NCBI GenBank assembly: GCA_034401795.1
Contig: CM067363.1
Location: 30,990,855-31,054,854 of the forward strand
DNA: 64,000 nucleotides
Direction: 5' to 3'
Source: Chaetoderma sp. LZ-2023a
Taxonomy: Eukaryota; Mollusca; Caudofoveata; Chaetodermatida; Chaetodermatidae
Shown here: piece after piece, positions 19,391 through 31,330 of the stretch
Numbering within the stretch: the stretch's first letter is position 1
How the letters are laid out: each line of letters starts with the position of its first letter
Made by a program: the position numbers and the translations under genes
Notes under the pieces: generated by a model
What the model was told of the DNA's origin: nothing
The model's database searches: none
What the model saw: only the letters and a program-made list of their open reading frames with translations

Positions 19391-19895
19391 TGGTGAGGAG
19401 GGATAGCAGTGATCCAGCCAGGACAGAGTTCTCACCTGCATGAGGCTACAGAGCAGGCACCTACCAGGACTGTGCTGAGTACAAACATGACTGGACACCA
19501 GGTTCTCCAGAGAGAAAACACCTTTTTCCAAAAAGCTATCTACAAGAATAAAGTATTTCAACCGACATTCCACGTATCTTATTAGCAATACCGTTTTATA
19601 CACCTATCAAAGGTACAAACTCGATAAATGATATAAAAAACTGTGCATATCCACCATTTTCGTCTCTGTTCCCATCCCCCTATTAAGGGTTCTGCCACAC
19701 CATAACCTCTCATCCTTTCATCCACTTAAAAAAAACCACCCACTCACCAGGCTAGGGTCCAATGCAACCCTGCCTCCATCAGACATTTTCCTGCGCCTCT
19801 GATGAGTTCTGCTTTTGAAACACCATAAAATCTGAATCGCGCCCCATTACGATTTGTGATGACACCAAACCTGTTTACCTAGTACACTGCGAAGA
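19391..19895. other. Spacer between two repeat arrays, nothing recognised
   Basis: Mixed sequence without repeat units or coding frames I can support. Confidence 0.5.
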
Positions 19896-21312
19896 AAATG
19901 GGACCTGTATCGCTCACCTGGACCATAGGCATCTCAACTAGAATGGTCATTAACACTAAGTAGAACTCTCATGAGTTGAGCAGACTTGTAACAAGAAACC
20001 GAGGCCACGTTTCTGTATGTATCAACTTCTCTTGAACAAACTTTAATGGCCCTTAGTCATCAATATCATATCTCCCAAATTTCGGCCCAATCTGTTCAAC
20101 GGCTCTGGAGACAAGTTACTTTCATGAAAACCAGGCCATCCAAGACGTCCGCCCAACCATTTGGCAAATCAAGTTCCTTTGAACAAACTTGGTTCAGCTT
20201 GTGCCCTAAATGGTATTTTATGAGTTTTGAAACAATCGCTCAGACAGTTTTGGCGAAGATTTTTAAAAACCTTTCTAAAAATTGAGCAAAATCGATGATG
20301 GCCACCAAATTGGCCGATCGGCTTCGTTTGAAAATGTTTTCCTGTCAAATACAATTGAAATCAGCCCAGTAGTTCTTGAGAATACATTTTAAATTTGCCA
20401 TTGCTTTAGTATGGAAGCTTTATGCGGGAAAATTATCCAAGATTGCTGGCAACCCATTTATCCGACGGTTTCGAAAATTGTAAATTTTAGATCAGAAAAA
20501 CACAAAAACAGATATAAAACAAATTTCGGCCTTAAAATCCATCAAAAAAAAATATCCAATATGGCTGCCAATCACACTATGTTTTAACTGACCCATGGTG
20601 GCCATGGGTTTTTTTACAGATCAACTTCCCTTGAACAAACTTTAATGGCCGTTATTCCATAATCATATGTCCCACACTTCGGCCCAATCCCTTCAGCGGT
20701 TCTAGTTTTCGGAAAAAATGGGTCATCCAAGATGGCCGCCGATCTGTTTGGTCAATCATGTTCTCTTGAACAAATTTGGTTCAACTGTTGCCCTAGATGA
20801 TATTTCATGAGTTATGAATCGATCCTTCAAACGGTTTCAAAAATGGCAAATTGGCCCTTAGTCCCTAATCATATCTCCCAAATTTCGGCTCGATCCCTTC
20901 AGCGGTTCTGGAGGAGTCATTTTGGGGAAAACTAGGTCATCCAAGATGACCGCCGAACCATTTGGTCAATCAATTCTTCTTGAACAATGTTGGCTTACCT
21001 CTTTTACGAGATTATGTTTCCTGAGTTTTGAATCGATTCCCCAAGCGGATTCGGAGATTTTTTAAAGACGTTTCTTAAAATCTGCCGAAATCCAAGATGG
21101 CTGCTGGACAAATTGGCCGATCGGCTTCATTTGAACAAACTTGGATCTCTATGCCCTAAGGATGCTTCCTGCCAAATAAAATTAAAATCGGCTGTGGTTC
21201 TTGAGAAGTCGTTTAAAGGAAAGGTTGACGGATGCCAGACGATGGACGGACACACGACGGATGGTTGCCACTGCATAACCTAACTTGGCCTTTCAGGCCA
21301 GGTGAGCTAAAA
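19896..21312 (+). repeat. Second array of the AAGATGGCCGCC repeat (R2)
   Basis: Head with CTGTATCGCTCACCTGGACC near 19901, more degenerate units, and a tail with GACGATGGACGGACACACGA and GGCCTTTCAGGCCAGGTGAG at 21225-21308. Confidence 0.85.
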
Positions 21313-21655
21313 ACTAAAAATCCAGGGCATATCTCTTTTTTTCACCAAAAAAATGTCTTTTGGATATAGGATAACTAATAACACCTGCACTGGCACAAAT
21401 TTCTGGACCACCAAAAAATAATTTTTGCGCCTCCAAAACTGGTCAGCAACCCCATAATTAACAAAATCACTACCTAAAAGCTGCACCGCCAAAAGATATT
21501 TTGCACACCACTCCACACAACCCCACCACCCCCAAAAGGGTGCACTGGCAGAAATCCACCCTGCACCGCCAAAAAAAGTTCACTGCCAAAGTCGGTACAC
21601 ACCCAAAAATTTTCACCACCAAAAAGGAACCAAAATGCCCATATTTGGCCATTTT
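21313..21655. other. A/C-rich degenerate sequence
   Basis: Many CACCGCCAAAAA/CACCACCAAAAA-like words, some spaced irregularly. No gene. Confidence 0.5.
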
Positions 21656-21669
21656 GGATCTACTTCTGG

Positions 21670-21770
21670 TCCGCGAGAGGGAGAGTATAAAAGGGGCCAG
21701 CCGCAGCAGAACTCAGATCATTCACACAGAGAACAAGCATCAGGTTTATATGTCAGGAAATTTAGACTAC
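21670..21770 (+). promoter_or_regulatory. TATA-box-like sequence beside the Penelope fragment
   Basis: GAGTATAAAAGGGGCCAGCC at about 21684 is followed by a leader-like stretch ending in GCATCAGG. A loosely similar TATATAAGG...CATCAGG stretch lies at 25288-25342 on the far side of the same retroelement, so both may belong to its terminal repeats. Function is inferred only from sequence. Confidence 0.3.
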
Positions 21771-22100
21771 GTCACTCGTTAGTAATCCAAGATGGAGTTG
21801 TCCTCTGATTGACAAGGGTCCATGGAGGCCATGGTGGTGTAGGAATCTGCTTACAGCCCGCAGGCCCTCCTGGTTTGGTATATTACTATAGCAGCATGTG
21901 ACGTCCATTGTGACTAGTAGTGTGTCATTTTTAGTGGCACCAAAACCCTCTAGGCATTTTATGAAATCTGTCGTGTCTGTGACGTAAGATTTGCTCGTCG
22001 ACAAAGCTACTGATTAGCTCTATAGGGTAACCATTGCCGCTTATTATTGGTATTCCTGGGACCAAGTTACCTATCATGGTTTTGTGTATTTTTGGTAGAA
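21762..22100 (-). pseudogene. Penelope-like reverse transcriptase, C-terminal side of the interruption
   Basis: Minus-strand reading from 22100 gives LLPKIHKTMIGNLVPGIPII followed by SGNGYPIELISSFVDEQ. After a frameshift near 22000 it continues with SYVTDTTDFIK and LLVTMDVTCCYSNIPNQEG. These are signature blocks of Penelope-like element RTs (LLPKIHK, RPIVSGNG, DVTSLYTNIP). The fragment is only about 110 codons, lacks the downstream GIY-YIG nuclease and is separated from its upstream part by the element at 22101-25020. Clearly inactive. Confidence 0.75.
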
Positions 22101-25020
22101 GGGCTTGTCCACACTAAAGTGACCAAAAGTGTGACATGAAAGTCAGATTTTAGAAATGGGTATGAATAAAGTTAAACATGTTTTCTGTTAAGGAAAATGA
22201 CTTTATCTACTGAAAAAAATCAAAAGAAGATAGTAATTTGTGGATTAAGCGTAAAAATCAACAGAATATCAGATGCTGTCAGAAAGTTACGGTTGTGATT
22301 TTGACAATGAAAAATGAGAGACTATCTTTTGAAAAGCGACCAAAGTAACCCTTTATGCTACAAAACAAAAGTTACATACCATGGAATAAGATTAAGGCAT
22401 TAAATTTAACTTTTGAGTAATTTTGCAAAGCTTTGCAGGACAAATTGAGGGGGGGTTACTGTTGTGATGTTCATATTTTTGACAAACTTCTATTCTTTTA
22501 TTCAATTACCAATCTTGCACACAAGAAAAGTCTCTTCGAGAAAACTGAATAGCTTCTTATTATGCAGGGAATCGATTGCAAACACAACAAGAAGGAATTA
22601 ATACAGGAATTGATAATTTTTGTTACGGTTGCGATGTTGACATTTGACGAAAGAAGGTCGTTACGGTTGCGATGTTTGACAGAACGATTTCGTTAACAGG
22701 ATAAGAATATAGAGTAAAGTTGGCGCATCTATCAATCAGTAAATCATTCTTTTGAAAGAACTAACAACAGAAGCCATGCTAATATAAATAAATGGCAAGC
22801 AACATGATCAAAATTATAGAAAACAGTATGGAAGAATGTTCCCGTTGCGACTTCAGTATGTTATCAGCTTGCTTTGCTTGAATTTTAATACTGTTCTTTA
22901 CTGCCTTTTGTTCAAATTTGCAGTTGTTTTTAACATTGCTGTTTTGTACTAACATATTATACATGATTATGTTGTTTGGAATTCATACAAAGAGTAATTT
23001 ATTCTACAAGCTGAAACAATTGGCAGAATGGTTTTCCAAGGAAGCATCCCTTCCACTAGGGTTGCACAATATCACCATTGACTGTCACAATATATCATGC
23101 ATGAAGTTGTACATGTACAGCAATGGCTTCCAGTCAAATTATATTCCTAACAGCACCTTTCATGTAAAGATGATGGTAAAGGAAATTCATCACTGAAGGG
23201 GTTAAGCTGAATGAAGCAACACATTTTGTTTGTCATTCTAAATACAGCTCTTTGATTTTAGAAATAGCTTGCTGCCTAAGTTTTTACGATATAAAGAAGA
23301 GGACATTTTCTATTTTTTTAAACCGATTAGATGTACAATGAACTTTCAAACCATATCTTGAACTGTTAACAACCGTTCCTGTTGGTCCAAGTTCCGGTGG
23401 TCTGTTAACGTGCTGATGAGTCCAAAACAGACTGCATGGGCCCAATAACATTATGGATGAAACTATAACAACCTTATAAAACCTGTGCAGATTTGAATAA
23501 TGCAAACTTTAACTAGTATCCTCGTTTCATATAGCTTTGAGGGCGATAAACACAATAAATTCTGAGAAATAAAGAAATATATCGTCCGACGGTATGGCCG
23601 TTATTCATGACACAATTCTGAGTTGTGGTCATGATTTTTGATTGAGAAAACTGCGCGTCAAGCGTCACGACCACCAAGGTCAAGGTTACATTTGCGACGG
23701 TAGTTGATGTCTCGAACTCGGTGACCTATGCTCAAGAGTTAAATATGGACATAAAATCGTGAGGTTATCGATTTCTACTGTGGATTTAAAAAATATATAG
23801 GAACTATTCATTAAAGGAAGCATAGTTTGCGTGGTCGTGACGATTGTTTTGGTCGTCACATGGAGTAAAAAATGTTGACAGAACATTTCTTACCTTAGCT
23901 TTGGCGCCATTGTTTTCTCATCACCGTAAAAACAAACGGCTCGGCGCGTCACATGACCGGTTTTACACCATCACGTGATGCTTGGTTCTTATTTCCTGGA
24001 GCCGTGCTATAAATTTATGGATTTCTTGTCCACTGTTACGGTTGTGATTTATTGACAGAAAGTTGACAGAACATTTCTTAGCTTTGGCGCCATTGTTTTC
24101 TCATCACCGTAAAAACAAAAGGCTCGGCGTGCCACATGACCGGTTTTACACCATCACGTGATGCTTGCTTCTTATTTCCTGGAGCCGTGCTATAAATTTA
24201 TGGATTTCTTGTCCGCTGTTACGGTTGTGATTTATCGACAGAAAGTTGACAGAACATTTCTTACCTTAGCTTTGGCGCCATTGTTTTCTCATCACCGTAA
24301 AAACAAAAGGCTCGGCGTGTCACATGACTGGTTTTACACCATCACGTGATGCTTGCTTCTTATTTCCTGGAGCCGTGCTATAAATTTATGGATTTCTTGT
24401 CCGCTGTTACGGTTGTGATTTATTGACGGAAAGTTGACCACTTAACTTTTTTCTCATAATTTAAACATAATCTAGCAATAATCAAATCTATCCAAGTGGC
24501 ACTGAATGAACAAAAGATATAAGAGATAGTATTTGGATAGAAAAGTACAGCCATACAGGTAAGGAATAGCAACTAAGCTAAAGTGAGATTTATAATAATT
24601 TTTGACGGAATGCATCACGACCATAACACACAACTTTGAAGTGAAATAAAAAAATTTTCTCCTGTAAATCATGACAAAAATGAGCATATTCATAGAAAGC
24701 AATGTCTTTTTCTTTAAAATGTTTAGGCCGAAATCCAAAATAACTCATTTAAAATGCTTCTTTAGCACTCTGAAAATTGGCTCATTCTCATGTCACACTT
24801 ACCCGCTCTAATTTCACTCATATTTGTGGCTGTTAGTTGAATGAAAATAATTTTATTCTGCACTCATTTAACTTTTTTTATCTGTAATTATCTCTCTGAG
24901 ATACCTTCAACTTGGAAATGATAAGAACAGGAAAATTAATTGGGTCTTTATCATCGAAATTAACAATTCAAATGTAGACCCGAAATCGTTCATCAAATAC
25001 AGTTTAGTGTGGACAAGCCC
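22101..25020. mobile_element. 2920 bp TIR element inserted in the Penelope RT, non-autonomous
   Basis: Both ends carry the same 18 bp in inverted orientation, GGGCTTGTCCACACTAAA (22101-22118, and reverse-complemented at 25003-25020). AGAA lies on both sides (22097-22100 and 25021-25024), as expected of a 4 bp target duplication. The flanks are two parts of one Penelope RT gene. The interior holds no recognisable transposase. It contains scattered TTACGGTTGTGAT words (from about 22280) and a three-copy tandem repeat at 23870-24437. Four-base duplications are known for Sola and Chapaev-type transposons, but the family is not established here. Confidence 0.75.
23870..24437. repeat. Three tandem copies of an about 185 bp unit
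   Basis: TTTGGCGCCATTGTTTTCTC recurs near 23900, 24079 and 24270. Each copy continues with CATCACCGTAAAAACAAA, CACATGACCGGTTTTACACC, CATCACGTGATGC, TATAAATTTATGGATTTCTT and GTTACGGTTGTGATTTATTG. Copies are nearly identical, so the amplification is recent. CACATGACCGG and CATCACGTGATG contain E-box palindromes. Confidence 0.9.
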
Positions 25021-25230
25021 AGAAGCATGCTGTGTTTGGTTGTTTGGGACCAGGTTGGTTGATTTTTCCTCTTTGATTTCACCATATCTTACCAGTTGGT
25101 CTAAACGTTTCTGGATAAGATTAGTGTGGATCGGTGTTCTATCCTCAGCTAATCCCTTGTCAGCCTTTTTGACAACTAGAACCGTTAACAATGGACGGCT
25201 CTGGAACTGACAATCGACAGTCTCGACCAA
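25021..25230 (-). pseudogene. Penelope-like element, N-terminal side of the interruption
   Basis: Minus-strand frame with TVLVVKKADKGLAEDRTPIH followed by LIQKRLDQLVRYGEIKEE, resembling the region before the RT core of Penelope-like elements (the IVIKPADKGG block). It is truncated at 25020 by the TIR element; the gene resumes at 22100. Confidence 0.55.
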
Positions 25231-25367
25231 TCACAACAGAGATCCCCATTAGTTACATCATTTTGACCAATCAATAGACGGAAACTATATAAGGAACCGT
25301 TTCCCAAAGGATCAGACTACATCACGTAGCAGACATCAGGCAACCCCTTAAGAGCCAATCACCGCCT

Positions 25368-25602
25368 ATGTATCAATTAAAGTATATTAGAAGAGTAGCA
25401 TTATTATTGATTTCCAGAAAATCCAAGACGGCTGTGAAAAAAATTGACAAATCAAAATTTTGTAGAGAAGTTCTGGAGCCTAACACCATAGGATACTTTG
25501 AGCCAAATTTGGGTGAAATTCAAAGCATAAATGAGATGCGATTTGACGGACGGCGGACAGCTGCCATGGAATAAGCTTGAATGGCGAGGTGAGCTAAAAA
25601 TA
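25368..25602 (+). repeat. Tail-end fragment of the AAGATGGCCGCC repeat
   Basis: One unit plus tail (GACGGACGGCGGACAGCTGC, GGCGAGGTGAGCTAAAAA). Confidence 0.75.
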
Positions 25603-25827
25603 ATCTTTTGGTCTGCAAATCAGTCTTAACAAGAAATGTTGGTAAATGCAGCAGCAGTCATGGCTAAGCAGCCATCATGGCAGCAGCACAAATTCGGCAG
25701 TGGAGGGGGAGTAACTAGAAATGTGGTTGCAATGCAACCATGAAGCACGACTACAATTATTTTGCAATGAGTTATGAAGCTTGACTTCAAACATAAAACA
25801 AATATAGAAGGCTTTTAATATCCTTAT

Positions 25828-26486
25828 CAACAAGAGACCCAAGGGCCCGTAATGCTCACCTGGACCATTAGCATTTGACCCATTTGCATTTAAATACTGG
25901 TAGACTTGATGGATAATTTTCGAAAAATCAAAGATGGTCACCAAAGAAATTGACCTATTAAAATTATCGTTTGATATGTTAAAGCCTCTAGTACCATGAT
26001 ACATGTAAGATCATTCCACACAAGTTTCGTTGAAATCGGGCCACTAATTAAGGAGTAGTATTTTCAATGGTTCTGGAAAATTTTTAAAATGGTGACCCAA
26101 AAAAAATTCGACAAACCAAAATTCTGTAAGATTAGTTCTAGAGCCTACCTTCCACCCAAATTTGGAGAAAATGCACCAAGCAGTTATGGAGGATGCATTT
26201 TGACAATTTCCAGTAAATTTTTCATGACATTTGATTTTCACAAAAAAATAGACCCTCTAAAATTTGGAACAGATGTTCAGGGCTATCGCAATACGGTCAG
26301 TTCAGCCCACTAGGGTTGACATCTGTCAAGCGGTTAATGATGAGTAGTGTTTTGACAATTTCCGGTAATCAAAATTCTGTTTGAAAGTTCTGAAGCCTAG
26401 CCGCGTAGTGTCCTTCCCGCCAAAGTAAGTTGACATCTGCCTACCGGTTAATGAGGAATATAGCGTTTTGACAATTTCCGGTAAAT
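25828..26486 (+). repeat. AAGATGGCCGCC repeat, head and about four units
   Basis: Head at 25830 (CAAGAGACCCAAGGGCCCGT...GCTCACCTGGACC). Units continue to 26486 and resume at 27366 after the DIRS fragment. Confidence 0.8.
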
Positions 26487-27365
26487 TTTTCACAAAAAAT
26501 CTGTTGGTTTTCCCCAGTGGTTGAACAGACTATCCGCCACACATTGATTTTTAAATGCCATTTCGTGGGACATATACTCATACATCGGCTCAATGAGTCC
26601 GCTAATAGACTTAGCCTTCACGGAATATGAGCTGCTTTCAAGGTTATCCCATGGTCTAGACACCAACAAAGCAGTTTCCATGTCATCATGCAGACTGAGC
26701 GACTTCGTTCCACCCTGGTGATTTACATACGTCACTACTGTCGAGTTGTCTGATCAAACCAGAACTATCATGCCCTGAACTTTCTCCACGAAATGTTCCA
26801 AGGCTAAGACTACAGCTCGCATTTCAAGCAGATTGTTGTGTTCTCGTGACTGATCCAGATTTCAAAGCTGTGATACTATGGCTTCTTCCAGGCAAGCTCC
26901 CCATCCTTCCATTGAAACATCCGTAGTTATATGATGGTGGGGAGGGCACAATATCACTACCCCACCCCCCACCCCCCGTTAGGAAATTGACTCTTTCCAT
27001 CCACCATTGAAGGTGGTGAATAAGAGGTTCCAACACTGACAATTTTGAGTCCAGGGATCCTGTACTCTGGGTCCACTGTGTCATGAGAAATAACTGGATA
27101 GGTGAAACCATCAATCTCAGCATTCTCAAGTAAACCCGTGCCAGAACGTAACGACTGTTGCATACTCAGCCAGACTTTTTCTACTCTCTCCTGAGATGGG
27201 TAAACATATCTAATCTCTAGATCGAAGAACATGCCACGGTAAACAAATTTCTGCGGTGTCAGCTCTGAATTCTGAATGTTGATTATACAGCCTAGATCTG
27301 TTAATGTTTTCAAAACTATTTCCAGATTTGCTGATAGACTTTTTAAAAGCCAATCATCTAAGATC
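26487..27365 (-). mobile_element. DIRS-type retrotransposon fragment (RT and RNase H)
   Basis: The minus strand shows an RT catalytic block ILDDWLLKSLSANL (27365-27325) and the connecting region FVYRGMFFDLEIRYVYPSQE. After frameshifts it shows IQLFLMTQWTQ and HHLQWWMERVNFL, DVSMEGWG-like sequence and an RNase H-type MTYVNHQGGTKSLSLHDDM with LFNHWGKPTDF. The order and motifs match the DIRS element at 50757-57830. The flanks are AAGATGGCCGCC repeat sequence that would be continuous without the fragment, so it is an insertion. No intact frame is left. Confidence 0.75.
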
Positions 27366-27500
27366 GTCACCCCAAGAATTTACCAATCTAAATTCTGTAT
27401 ATAAATGCTGAAGCCTAACGCCATATGGTCCTTCCAGCCAAATTATGTTGAAATCTGCCAAGTGGTTAATGGGTAGTGTTTCTAAACAAAACTTGATGGA
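27366..27500 (+). repeat. Continuation of the interrupted AAGATGGCCGCC repeat
   Basis: TTTACCAATCTAAATTCTGT and CCTTCCAGCCAAATTATGTT match the unit. Confidence 0.75.
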
Positions 27501-27519
27501 AGGACGATGAGCGATAGAC

Positions 27520-27900
27520 GGTCGACATGCATTTCAGTGACCTTGACCCCAACATCATTGTGTGCTGCTGTGTCATTGCAAGGATGCATGTGTTCACGTT
27601 TGGGTGCAATCTGATTAACCAAATATCAGATATAAACAGAAAAGTTGAGCTAAATGGAAAATGTTAGTTGGAAAAAAGGTTTTACCAAGGTAACAGTGAA
27701 CTTGACCTTTGACTTTTTGACTCAACATCATTGTGTGATGCCGCGTCATTATAAGGAGGCATGTGTCCACGTTTGGGACCAGTATGATTAACCAAACAGG
27801 AGATATAAACAGACAAGTTGAGATAAACACAAATTGGCTGCCACCGGATGACGTGCAGGGTATTGCAATAGCCCGTTTTACTTGGTAAAGTCGAGCTAAC
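27520..27900. repeat. Two diverged units related to the 13.5-15.2 kb satellite
   Basis: AACATCATTGTGTGCTGCTG and AACATCATTGTGTGATGCCG, each preceded by GACCTTTGAC-like or CCTTGACCCC sequence and followed by ACGTTTGGGTGCAATCTGAT-like sequence, about 185 bp apart. Confidence 0.7.
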
Positions 27901-27904
27901 AATC

Positions 27905-28081
27905 AGAAAATCCTTTTAACCAAGAGGCCTAAGGGCCTGTGACACTCACCTGGGCAATTAGCATTTGAACCATTTGCATTTAAATAGACATGATGGATAA
28001 TTTGCAGAAAATCAAAAATGACTGCCAAAGAAATTGACCAATCAAAATTATCATGTGATTTCCTGAAGCTTATCATCAATT
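27905..28081 (+). repeat. AAGATGGCCGCC repeat head and first unit, interrupted
   Basis: Head AAGAGGCCTAAGGGCCTGTG with GCTCACC-like sequence; the unit breaks at 28081 and continues at 29977. Confidence 0.75.
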
Positions 28082-29976
28082 CAGGGATGGGATCAATTCC
28101 ATTTTATCAATTCCTCCACCTCAATTCATTTTATCAATTGAATTCCGTTTCCACATCAATTCATTTTATCAATTCCAATTCCACCCAGGCAAGTTCAATT
28201 CCAATTCCATTTGACCAATTCAAAGTCCAATTCCATACCACTATTTACTTGAGATCAACATTGTTATATTTCAACCCTTTAACGCCCAAGATTGGACAAG
28301 AAAAAACAGACTTATCATTAGCAAATGTCCATTTGCAGGATAAGAGAAGACAATTTTTTTTAATTTAACTATACAATGACTGTCTCAGTTATGGAGACAG
28401 TCATTGCACTGGTAAATTTTCAGTCTCTTAGCATACATACGATCCTTCCTCAAGACCAGTGCAGAAGGCATTTGTGGCTGGCTTTTCCATTAATATTTAA
28501 AACAATTAGAAAAAAAATTTGTTGCCAATAGGTAGTTATATCTTTCTGTCAAATTATTGTCCAAAAAATCAACATTCAGCCGATCTTATTTTTAGTTCAT
28601 TTGACTTAATTATAGCTAATTAAAATGCCGAGTTTTTTCTGATGAATATGACTAACGGTTAATGCCATGTCTAATTATTATGTAAACCTGTAAACCTTGC
28701 TATATAAATGTTTGCATTAAAAAGCATTAAAAGACATGAACAATGTATATAGTCCAGTACTGAGTGAGAGTACTGAGCACATGTATGTAGAGTTTGAATA
28801 AAATCTCTAGTCCAGGTGTCTGTTTTAAAAGCGGAGACATTTCACTGAGGGGGTTGTTCAATGATTCCTTTGTTATGTAGGAGAGTATAATTATGGGGCA
28901 ATTATCTTGTAATGTACTGCTTTCTTCACCCATTTCATTCCATGCAGATGAGTTATTACTTTACTGAACACTATTGCTAACAACATCTTGATGAATAATT
29001 TTAACATAATTTGGTTATTTTGGTTGTACAGTAGCTTATATATTTGAACTCATCTTAGTAATTTGTATGACTTTAAAGAGGCATGATTTCATAGAGATGA
29101 AAACCTGTTTCCAGGGAATGCAGAATGAAATAAGTTCAGAGGCTTTAATTGAATAAAGGAGGTACAAATTCAAACATGTAGGATAAAAAGGTTACTTGGC
29201 CACTGGTCAGGGAGAATTGCGTTAATTTAATAATGTATTAAAGTTCATAGCATTTATCAGATCTTTATTTTGTCAATTCAGAGCGAGATTATTTTTGAAA
29301 ATTTACCACTGGAATTACTGGCTCGGTTATCCAGCTAGCCACTCCAGTGGCAAATTTTCAAAAATAGTCTTCTATTGCCCTGCCAATGGACATTTCTCAA
29401 ACTCATTGCAGAAGCGGTCTTGGGTGTTAAAGGGTTATGGGCTAACTTGCTCATCACTGAATTATCAGTATCTCAAGTTCTAGTCTTTAAACCAACCATA
29501 TAATTATGTTAAAATTAATTTTAATAGAAACTGTTGCAGCCATAGGAGACAAAAGTATTCGGCACAAATTAATTTTAAAATATTCAATAAAGTATCTAAT
29601 AACAGCTGGCATAATAAATATCATCAACTTGCATGCAGAATGAAATGTGGTAAATGGTATCATACAGATTATTTAGGATGAAATGCATTAAGGGCATATA
29701 AAGAGCAGTGTATAATTTACAGATATCACATGTACATTTTATAGCCAATATGTTCAGTAAATCTATGACAAATATGACTGGAATTCATTGGAATTGAATT
29801 GGAATTTAAATATAAATTCTGGTCAATTCAAATTATTAATTCCAAATCCAATTCCAATTCCGGTGTCTTAAGATTTATCAATTCCAATTCCTGAGTCCTC
29901 AGATTTATCAATTCCAATTCCGGAATTGAATTGGAATTGACTGATCAATTCCAATCGGAATTGACCCCAAACCCTG
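28082..29976. mobile_element. CAGGG-ended non-autonomous element with CAATTCC subterminal repeats
   Basis: The ends are CAGGGATGGGATCAATTCC (28082) and the reverse complement of CAGGGTTTGGGGTCAATTCC (ending 29976). Both ends continue into many CAATTCC words (to about 28240, and from about 29780). The flanking AAGATGGCCGCC unit is split, with TCATCA on both sides (28073-28078 and 29978-29983), a likely degraded target duplication. The CAGGG end suggests the hAT superfamily, which is inference. There is no transposase. Confidence 0.65.
28276..29437. repeat. Inverted-repeat unit nested inside the CAGGG element
   Basis: The left arm (AACCCTTTAACGCCCAAGA ... AAATGTCCATTTGCAGGATA) is matched by the reverse complement of the right arm (AACCCTTTAACACCCAAGA ... 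AAATGTCCATTGGCAGGGCA). Inner hairpins lie at 28375-28405 (12 bp stem) and 29291-29367. It may be an independent foldback insertion or the inner part of the same element. Confidence 0.6.
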
Positions 29977-30027
29977 TTCATCATAGGATTATTCCACCCA
30001 AGTTTGGTTGAAATCTAGCCGTTGATT

Positions 30028-30092
<65 letters not shown>

Positions 30093-30895
30093 CTAGTAGT
30101 AGTAGTACTAGTAGTACTAGTAGTAGTAGTATTAGCGATTCAAACTCTGCTGGATAATGTTTGGAAATTCCAAAATCCTGCCGAAAACATAGACCAATCA
30201 AAATTCTCATTCTAACGCTTGAAGTTAATCATGATAGGAGCATTCCACCCAAGTTTCATTGAAATCAGCCCATTGATTAAAAAAGAGCAGCATTTTAAAG
30301 GATTTCTAGAAAATCCAAGAGGGTAACCAGAAAATTGACAAATCAAAATTTTGCATACAAGTTCTGAAGTCTCATCGGGTCCTTCCAAGTTGAAATCTGC
30401 CGTTAATGAGTAGTGGTTTGACAATTTCCGGCAAATCTTTCATAAAATCTAAGGTTTTCACACACATACCCTAACCCAACCAAAAGAAATTTGACACATT
30501 AAAATTCTGTATACAAGTTCTGAAGCCTACCCACATAGGGTCATTCCAGCAAAATATAAGTTGAAATCTGACAAGAGGTTAATGAAGCATAGTGTTTTGA
30601 ACATTTCCTGTAAATTTTTCATAAAATAGATTTTCACACAAAAAATTGATCGATCAAAATTCTGAATAGATGTTCTGGAGTCTACCGTGATAGGGTACCT
30701 CTATCCAAATTAGGTTGAAATATGTCAAGCAGCTAAGTAGTAGCATTTTGACCATTTCCGGTAGAGTTATCATAAAATCTAAGATTTTCACCCAAAATTT
30801 TTATAAATCAAAATGCTGAATAGAAGTTCTAGAACCTACCACCATAGAATCAGTCTAGCTAAATTTGGTTGAAATATGTCACGTTACTTACGAAA
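29977..30895 (+). repeat. Remainder of the AAGATGGCCGCC-type array with a (TAG)n microsatellite
   Basis: Units with GGATTATTCCACCCAAGTTT, GACCAATCAAAATTCTCATT and similar. A TAG trinucleotide run occupies 30029-30131. Confidence 0.8.
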
Positions 30896-30899
30896 ACGT

Positions 30900-31330
30900 G
30901 TTTCTGGTAATACTGACTGACTATAAGCTGGCATTAATTAAAGAAGAATTGACAATAAACTGGCAATATTGCCAGTTTAATGTCAGACCTGGTAATAGTC
31001 TGCCAATAATCTCACAATAGACTGGCAGTTTTGTTGGAGATCTGGCTATACAGACAACAAATTTATACGGTTTGACATTAACATGACAACAAAGACTGTT
31101 TTAATTATAACTGACAATAAGCTGGCATGAAAAATCTTAACTGGCAATAGACTGGCAAGAAAGGACTTGGGAAACTTTATAAAGAAAATGACTGACAACA
31201 GGCTGGAAAGGAGATAGTAAAATACATCTGACAGACTGGCAAGAGCAGACATAGAAAAATAAATCTGACAATAGACTGGCAACAAAGAACTTTCCTATCA
31301 GAGAACATGTCTTACATAAATAGACTGGTA
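30900..31330. repeat. Irregular CTGACAATAGACTGGCAA repeat, left block
   Basis: Words such as TGACAATAAGCTGGCATGA, AACTGGCAATAGACTGGCAA and CTGACAATAGACTGGCAACA recur every 20-40 bp with variable spacers. The same motif family reappears at 35985-36620. Confidence 0.75.

Noticed and set aside
22918..23196. Plus-strand frame with a hydrophobic start
   Set aside because: Lies in the AT-rich interior of the TIR element; no promoter, no family resemblance.
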